64,000 bases of DNA from Pseudomonas turukhanskensis. Lineage in GTDB: Bacteria; Pseudomonadota; Gammaproteobacteria; Pseudomonadales; Pseudomonadaceae. Made by a program: the position numbers and the translations under genes. Of this stretch, positions 59,222 to 64,000 are shown piece by piece; within the stretch, counting starts at the first letter, position 1, and every line of letters starts with the position of its first letter. The stretch covers positions 55,358 to 119,357 of the forward strand of contig NZ_BSFN01000015.1 of the NCBI RefSeq assembly GCF_027922365.1, given 5' to 3'. The notes beneath the pieces were generated by a model. That model saw only the letters and a program-made list of their open reading frames with translations. It ran no database searches and was not told the origin of the DNA.

Positions 59222-59572
59222 ATGAGCGTCGAATCCTTCACCCCCACTCCGCTGCAATTCACGCACGGTGCGGCGAACAAGGTCAAAAACCTGGTTGATG
59301 AGGAAGGTAATCCACGTCTGAAATTGCGCGTGTTCGTCACCGGTGGTGGCTGCTCGGGCTTCCAGTACGGTTTCACTTTTGATGAAGAAGTGGCCGATGA
59401 CGACACCATCGTCGAGCGCGAAGGTGTAAGCCTGGTGGTCGATCCGATGAGCTTCCAGTACTTGGCTGGCGCCGAAGTCGATTATCAGGAAGGCCTGGAA
59501 GGCTCGCGTTTCGTGATCAAAAACCCGAATGCCACCACCACCTGTGGTTGCGGTTCGTCGTTCTCGATCTGA
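59222..59572 (+). CDS. erpA: Iron-sulfur cluster insertion protein ErpA
   Basis: A 116-residue A-type carrier that delivers [4Fe-4S] clusters to targets such as IspG. The three conserved Cys are in GGGCSGFQYG and TTCGCGSSFSI. ATG 59222 begins MSVESFTPTPLQFTHGAANK. The upstream frame to 59171 is rejected. A terminator follows 17 bp after the stop codon. Confidence 0.96.
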   Translation: MSVESFTPTPLQFTHGAANKVKNLVDEEGNPRLKLRVFVTGGGCSGFQYGFTFDEEVADDDTIVEREGVSLVVDPMSFQYLAGAEVDYQEGLEGSRFVIKNPNATTTCGCGSSFSI

Positions 59573-59589
59573 TCGATTGCTGTGCCTGA

Positions 59590-59620
59590 AACGCCGCGCT
59601 TATGCGCGGCGTTTTCGTTT
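59590..59620. terminator. Terminator between erpA and anmK
   Basis: CGCCGCGC at 59592-59599 and GCGCGGCG at 59604-59611 form an 8-bp stem over a TTAT loop, followed by TTTTCGTTT. AA precedes the stem, so it may also serve anmK on the other strand, though less well. Confidence 0.88.
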
Positions 59621-59637
59621 CTGCTAAACGCTTAGGG

Positions 59638-60729
59638 TCAGGCCGGGTAGATGGCGCCAAGCACGCGCAGGCCTTTGGCGCCGGTGACGCTGGGGCGATT
59701 GCTCGGAATGCCTTCCAGGCAACAATGGGCCAGCCAGGCGAACGCCATGGCTTCCACCCAGTCCGCCGGCACGCCGCGCTCGTCGGTGCTGCTCACCGTG
59801 CAACCCGGTAACAGCTCGGCCAGGCGTTTCATTAACGTGAGGTTATGTGCGCCGCCGCCACAAACCAGCAGGTGTTGCGTGCCCTGCTGAGCGGATTGCA
59901 GCGCGCCGATGATACTGCGCGCGGTCATCTCCAGCAGAGTGGCTTGCACGTCCGCGGGCGCGATGAGGGGGAACTGGCTCAGGTGCTGGTCCAGCCACGG
60001 CAGGTTGAACAGTTCGCGACCAGTGCTTTTCGGCCCTTGAGTGATAAAAAACGGATCGCCCAACAGCGTGTTGAGTAAGTCCGTCGATACCTGGCCGCTG
60101 GCCGCCCAGTCGCCATTACGGTCGTAGTCTGTGCCTTGATGACGATTGATCCAGGCATCCAGCAGGACATTGCCAGGGCCGGAGTCGAAGCCATGCACCG
60201 GTTGCTGCGGATCAAGCAGGCTCAGGTTGCTGAAACCACCTACGTTCAGGATCGCCTGGCGGCTTTTGCCGTCACTGAAGAGCGCATCGTGAAACGCTGG
60301 CACCAGTGGTGCGCCCTGGCCGCCGGCGGCGACATCGCGGCGTCGGAAATCGGCGACTACGGTGATGCCCGTCAGCTCGGTGAGCAGCGCCGGGTTGCCA
60401 ATCTGCGTGGTGAAGCCTCGCGCCGGCTCATGGCGCACGGTTTGACCGTGGCTGCCGATGGCGCGGATGTCGATGGGGGTAAGATTGTGTTGATCAAGCA
60501 GGGCATGAACGCCTTGGGCGGCAAGACGAGCCCAGCGTTGCTCGGCAATAGCGCTTCGGGCCAGTTCATCGGGACCAGAACTGCACAGGGCAAGTAGCTC
60601 ACTGCGCAGGTCATCGGGCATGGGCAGGTAGTGGGTGCCGAGCAGGGTGGTGTGTTGCTCCTGCTCGATCAGGGCGATGTCCAGACCATCGAGGCTGGTG
60701 CCGGACATCACTCCTATATAGCGCGTCAT
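59638..60729 (-). CDS. anmK: Anhydro-N-acetylmuramic acid kinase AnmK
   Basis: A 363-residue kinase that opens the 1,6-anhydro ring of anhMurNAc and phosphorylates it, making MurNAc-6-phosphate in peptidoglycan recycling. It starts MTRYIGVMSGTSLDGLDIAL, with the phosphate loop GVMSGTSLDG, and has GQTVRHEP, LNVGGFSNLSLL, FDSGPGN and VCGGGAHNLTLM. It begins 4 bp after mepM, another peptidoglycan gene, so the pair is likely an operon. In this genome it operates beside the AmgK/MurU shunt. Confidence 0.96.
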   Translation of the reverse strand: MTRYIGVMSGTSLDGLDIALIEQEQHTTLLGTHYLPMPDDLRSELLALCSSGPDELARSAIAEQRWARLAAQGVHALLDQHNLTPIDIRAIGSHGQTVRHEPARGFTTQIGNPALLTELTGITVVADFRRRDVAAGGQGAPLVPAFHDALFSDGKSRQAILNVGGFSNLSLLDPQQPVHGFDSGPGNVLLDAWINRHQGTDYDRNGDWAASGQVSTDLLNTLLGDPFFITQGPKSTGRELFNLPWLDQHLSQFPLIAPADVQATLLEMTARSIIGALQSAQQGTQHLLVCGGGAHNLTLMKRLAELLPGCTVSSTDERGVPADWVEAMAFAWLAHCCLEGIPSNRPSVTGAKGLRVLGAIYPA

Positions 60730-60733
60730 CGCC

Positions 60734-62155
60734 TTAGCGCTTGTTCAAGGCCAGCATGGTGGCCTTTTCCTGATCCATCTGCGCCATCAAGGGTTTGCTC
60801 ATCTGCATAAAGCGGGTTTTGTCCGGCCCGGAAATTGGATCGGCCATTGCCAGTTTCTGACTGAGCGGGTCGACGTGCACGCCCTTGACCTGGAACTCAT
60901 AGTGCAGGTGTGGGCCGGTGGACAGGCCAGTGGTGCCGATATAGCCGATCACCTGACCTTGCTTCACCATGCTGCCGGTTTTGATGCCTTTGGCAAAACC
61001 CTGCATATGGCCGTAGAGCGTGGTGTAGGTCTTGTTGTGCTGAATGATGATGGTGTTGCCGTAACCGCCGCGGCGACCGGCGAGCTGAATGCGACCATCA
61101 CCGGCGGCTTTGATCGGTGTGCCACGTGGGGCGGCATAGTCCACGCCCTTGTGGGCGCGAATCTTATTCAGAATCGGGTGGAATCGGCCCATCGAAAAGC
61201 GCGAGCTGATACGGGCGAAGTCTACCGGCGTGCGAATAAAAGCTTTGCGCATGCTGTTGCCATCAGCCGTGTAGTAGCTGGTGGAGCCTTGCTTGTTGGT
61301 GTAACGCACGGCAGTGAATGGTTTGCCGCGGTTAACGAAGCGGGCGGCGAGGATGGCGCCGTCGCCTACCTGCTTTCCGTTGACCACTTTTTGCTCGTAG
61401 ATCACTTCAAATTCGTCGCCTTCGCGGATGTCCTGGGCGAAGTCGATGTCGTAGCCGAAGACATTGGCCAAGTCCATGGTCATGTTGTGCGATAGGCCGG
61501 CGCGCTTGGCGGAAAGGAACAGCGAGCTGTTGATCACGCCATGGGCGTATGCCGAGCGAACCGTTGGCTTGGTCAGGTCGCGCTTGAAGTCGAAGCCTTT
61601 GTCGGTTTTTGACAGGGTGATGGTTTCAAGGTCGCTCAACTTGCTTTGCAAGTGCTGCAGGCCGCCGTCTTGGGTGAGCTTGACCTCCAGCACCTGGCCG
61701 ACTTTCAGTTGGCCGAAGCGCTTGGCATCGTTGCTGCTGTTCAAGGCTTCGTGCAAGTGCGTGGGCGTCAGGCCTGCCTTCTGGAATACGGTCGACAATG
61801 TGTCGCCGTTGGCGACGGTAATCAGCTTGGTATACGGATCAACCGCTGGCGCTTCGGCCACGGGTTGCGCAGGTTTTTCCACAGGTTTTTCGGCCTGCTG
61901 GGTTTCAGGGTTCTGGGCATCAATCTGGGCGAACGGCGATGCGCTCGACTCGCCAGGCAGACGAGGCTGCTGCTCGTTCGGGGTGGCTTCGAGCTGTTCA
62001 GAGGCGTTGAGGTCCAGGTTGAGCGTGGTCTTTTTTGCTTCTACTTCGCGAGAGGGGAAAACCAGAAGAGCCAGACTGAGTAGGGCGGCGATCCCGCTAG
62101 CCGCTAGGAGATGGCTTTTGGGGTATGGCGGCGGTGTTTTGGAAATAGAGGTCAT
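60734..62155 (-). CDS. mepM: M23 family murein endopeptidase (MepM-like)
   Basis: A 473-residue membrane-anchored peptidase. A cytoplasmic Pro-rich start and one helix (about 17-35) precede a Gln/Pro-rich linker, a LysM/OapA-like domain (about 106-165, including ITVANGDTLSTVFQKAGLTP), and an M23 LytM domain. Zinc ligands are in AHKGVDYAAPRGTP (HxxxD) and GPHLHYEFQVK (HxH), so the enzyme should be active, cutting 3-4 crosslinks to allow wall growth. It is divergent from tyrS. Confidence 0.94.
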   Translation of the reverse strand: MTSISKTPPPYPKSHLLAASGIAALLSLALLVFPSREVEAKKTTLNLDLNASEQLEATPNEQQPRLPGESSASPFAQIDAQNPETQQAEKPVEKPAQPVAEAPAVDPYTKLITVANGDTLSTVFQKAGLTPTHLHEALNSSNDAKRFGQLKVGQVLEVKLTQDGGLQHLQSKLSDLETITLSKTDKGFDFKRDLTKPTVRSAYAHGVINSSLFLSAKRAGLSHNMTMDLANVFGYDIDFAQDIREGDEFEVIYEQKVVNGKQVGDGAILAARFVNRGKPFTAVRYTNKQGSTSYYTADGNSMRKAFIRTPVDFARISSRFSMGRFHPILNKIRAHKGVDYAAPRGTPIKAAGDGRIQLAGRRGGYGNTIIIQHNKTYTTLYGHMQGFAKGIKTGSMVKQGQVIGYIGTTGLSTGPHLHYEFQVKGVHVDPLSQKLAMADPISGPDKTRFMQMSKPLMAQMDQEKATMLALNKR

Positions 62156-62367
62156 AAGGCAACTTTGACTTTGAAAAGGTGAAAAGAAGAGATGAAGAAA
62201 CTGATGAATATGAAATAACTGTATAAAATATAACCAAAATCACCCTGAAGCAAGCCTACGAATTTCTTGTTCATGCCAGCGGCATAAGTCGCGGGCACAA
62301 ACTTGTAATTAGTTGGTGATCTTGTAAGGTTGGTTCCCTTCGAAAATCAGGTGGTAGCGGGGCGGGT

Positions 62368-63567
62368 ATGAAGTCGGTTGAAGAGCAGTTGGCGCTGATC
62401 AAGCGCGGCGCGGAAGAAGTGTTGGTCGAGGCTGAGCTGATCGAAAAATTGAAGCGCGGTCAGCCTCTGCGCATCAAGGCCGGCTTCGATCCGACCGCTC
62501 CTGATCTTCACCTTGGCCATACCGTGCTTATTAATAAGTTGCGCCAGTTCCAGGAGTTGGGCCATCAGGTGGTGTTTCTGATCGGCGACTTCACCGGCAT
62601 GATCGGCGACCCGAGCGGCAAAAGCGCTACCCGTCCACCGTTGACCCGTGAGCAGGTGCTGGACAACGCGGAAACCTACAAGGCGCAGGTCTTCAAGATT
62701 CTCGATCCGGCTAAAACTGAAGTGGCCTTCAACTCCACGTGGATGGATCAGCTGAGCCCGGCTGACTTTATCCGTCTGGCGTCGCAGTACACGGTTGCTC
62801 GGATGCTTGAGCGCGATGATTTCAGCAAGCGTTACGCCACTAACCAGCCAATCGCCATTCATGAGTTTCTGTATCCGTTGGTGCAGGGCTATGACTCGGT
62901 CGCTCTGAAAGCTGACGTTGAGTTGGGTGGTACCGATCAGAAGTTCAACCTGCTCATGGGTCGTGAGTTGCAACGCGCTTACGGGCAGGAAGCTCAGACC
63001 ATTCTGACCATGCCATTGCTCGAAGGTCTGGATGGCGTGAAGAAGATGTCCAAGTCGCTGGGTAACTATGTCGGTATCCAGGAAGCGCCGGGCGTTATGT
63101 ACAACAAGCTGGTATCCATTCCGGATGCGCTGATGTGGCGCTATTTCGAATTGCTCAGCTTCCGTTCCATGGAAGAGATCGAGGCGTTCAAGGCTGACGT
63201 AGTAGCTGGCGCGAATCCGCGGGATATCAAAATCAAGCTGGCTGAGGAGATCGTCGCGCGTTTCCATGGCGAAGACGCGGCGGCCAATGCTCATCGGTCT
63301 TCGGGTAACCGTATGAAAGACGGCGAGTTACCGGACGATCTGCCTGAAGTCGAGGTCGTCTCGGCTGAAGATCTGCCTATCGCTTCCCTCCTTAATAAGG
63401 CGGGTCTGGTGAAGAACGCGGCGGGCGCACGTGATCTGCTGAATGCCGGTAGCGTGCGTATAGATGGTGAAGTTGTAGATCGCACCTTTATATACAAGCT
63501 CGGCGCGACCCATGTTTGCCAGGCCGGCAAGAAGGCTTTTGCTCGCGTTACGTTAAAAGCTGAGTAA
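62368..63567 (+). CDS. tyrS: Tyrosyl-tRNA synthetase
   Basis: A 399-residue class I synthetase. LHLGHTVLINK carries the HIGH signature, MKKMSKSLGNY-like KKMSKSLGNY the KMSKS, and a C-terminal S4 RNA-binding domain begins near 335. In P. aeruginosa the gene in this position is called tyrZ, while a second tyrS lies elsewhere; length 399 fits TyrZ. It is followed within 17 bp by the first rRNA promoter, so its transcript may read into the rRNA operon because no terminator is visible. Confidence 0.94.
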   Translation: MKSVEEQLALIKRGAEEVLVEAELIEKLKRGQPLRIKAGFDPTAPDLHLGHTVLINKLRQFQELGHQVVFLIGDFTGMIGDPSGKSATRPPLTREQVLDNAETYKAQVFKILDPAKTEVAFNSTWMDQLSPADFIRLASQYTVARMLERDDFSKRYATNQPIAIHEFLYPLVQGYDSVALKADVELGGTDQKFNLLMGRELQRAYGQEAQTILTMPLLEGLDGVKKMSKSLGNYVGIQEAPGVMYNKLVSIPDALMWRYFELLSFRSMEEIEAFKADVVAGANPRDIKIKLAEEIVARFHGEDAAANAHRSSGNRMKDGELPDDLPEVEVVSAEDLPIASLLNKAGLVKNAAGARDLLNAGSVRIDGEVVDRTFIYKLGATHVCQAGKKAFARVTLKAE

Positions 63568-63583
63568 AAGGTCAAATAAAGCC

Positions 63584-63920
63584 TTGACGGTATTTCATGG
63601 GTGCTTATAATGCGCACCACTTCCGGCGCGGAAGGCTCCGAAAACTTCAAGTTAATCAATAAGTTAGCTGAAAATTAGGGGTTGCAAAGCAGAGCGATCT
63701 GCGTAGAATGCGCCGGGCTGGCAAGGTTGAGTTTTGGTCTTGTTGGTCGGTCGGTTGAGTTGATCGAAAGCGGTGTAAAAGAGGGTGTTGACAGCGGTTT
63801 TAAACGCTGTAGAATTCGCCTCCCGCTGATGAGAGACTGAAGTTGATCTGAAGCGCAAGCGGTTGAGTTTGAAAAGAAATTTTCGAAATCGCTTGACGGA
63901 ATGAGAGGCTGCTGTAGAAT
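63584..63920 (+). promoter_or_regulatory. Four tandem rRNA promoters
   Basis: TTGACG 63584-63589 with TATAAT 63606-63611; TTGCAA 63682-63687 with TAGAAT 63704-63709; TTGACA 63788-63793 with TAGAAT 63810-63815; TTGACG 63893-63898 with TAGAAT 63915-63920. Each has a 16-bp spacer and a GC-rich discriminator, the type sensitive to ppGpp. A CTTCC/GGAAG hairpin at 63620-63634 lies after the first. The 433 bp after tyrS contain no gene; several short open frames there are spurious. Confidence 0.85.
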
Positions 63921-63954
63921 GCGCGCCTCGGTTGAGACGAAAGACTTAACCAAC

Positions 63955-63967
63955 TGTTCTTTAACAA
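63955..63967 (+). promoter_or_regulatory. rRNA boxA antitermination site
   Basis: TGTTCTTTAACAA closely matches the boxA consensus TGCTCTTTAACA, which loads NusB-NusE for rRNA antitermination. It is followed by the Pseudomonas 16S leader sequence ending in GTGGGTGCTTGTGAG at the window edge. The 16S rRNA gene should start soon after position 64000. Confidence 0.9.
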
Positions 63968-64000
63968 CTGAATCAAGCAATTCGTGTGGGTGCTTGTGAG

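Overview
The window is a stretch of a Pseudomonas chromosome. From the right end of an integrated element at position 3547 onward, gene content and order match the core region that in P. aeruginosa PAO1 runs from the CAU tRNA beside rmcA (PA0574.1/PA0575) to tyrZ (PA0668) and the first rRNA operon. The DNA is GC-rich, carries REP-type repeats built on GTAGGAGCGAGC or GGCTTCAGCC cores, and includes Pseudomonas markers (vfr, amgK/murU, agtSR-ABCD, rmcA). It is not PAO1: a YqeY-family gene is missing between dnaG and rpsU, the trpE-trpG interval has no pyocin/tailocin cluster, an extra formylglycine-generating-enzyme-like gene lies between coq7 and the HIT gene, and no second binding-protein gene lies between agtR and agtA. 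I cannot name the species.

Positions 1-3547 are the right end of an integrative element at the 3' end of a CAU tRNA gene; the left end is outside the window. It carries a tyrosine recombinase, a small regulator with operator-like palindromes upstream, an AlpA-like DNA-binding protein, a replication-initiator-like protein with repeat sites inside its own reading frame, and a small protein resembling TraK of IncP plasmids. A 16-bp inverted repeat here closely resembles the TrfA-binding iterons of plasmid RK2. I infer an integrative and mobilizable element with IncP-related replication and transfer parts; this is the least ordinary part of the window.

3548-14779: tRNA, the c-di-GMP enzyme gene rmcA, the macromolecular synthesis operon rpsU-dnaG-rpoD, then tsaD, plsY, folB-folK. 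14776-33151: cca, a lipoprotein gene, the prkA-yeaH-spoVR stress operon, the envelope operon lptD-surA-pdxA-rsmA-apaG-apaH-glpE, the peptidoglycan recycling pair amgK-murU with a djlA-like gene, and a DUF3530 gene. 33263-41096: the agtSR two-component system and agtABCD ABC transporter for 4-aminobutyrate/5-aminovalerate. 41306-46951: rpe-gph, then trpE and trpGDC, with a probable Trp-rich leader formed by the tail of gph.

47132-62155: vfr, an OsmC-family gene, speD, coq7, the FGE-like gene, a HIT gene, an AAA ATPase, an SDR, a zinc-ribbon/DUF805 protein with a pilin-like helix, a PLP fold-III protein, a nitronate monooxygenase-like gene, hemJ, argC, erpA, anmK and mepM. 62368-64000: tyrS followed by four evenly built promoters and a boxA; the 16S rRNA gene should begin just past the right edge. 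Most convergent gene pairs are separated by symmetric terminators or REP-type palindromes.
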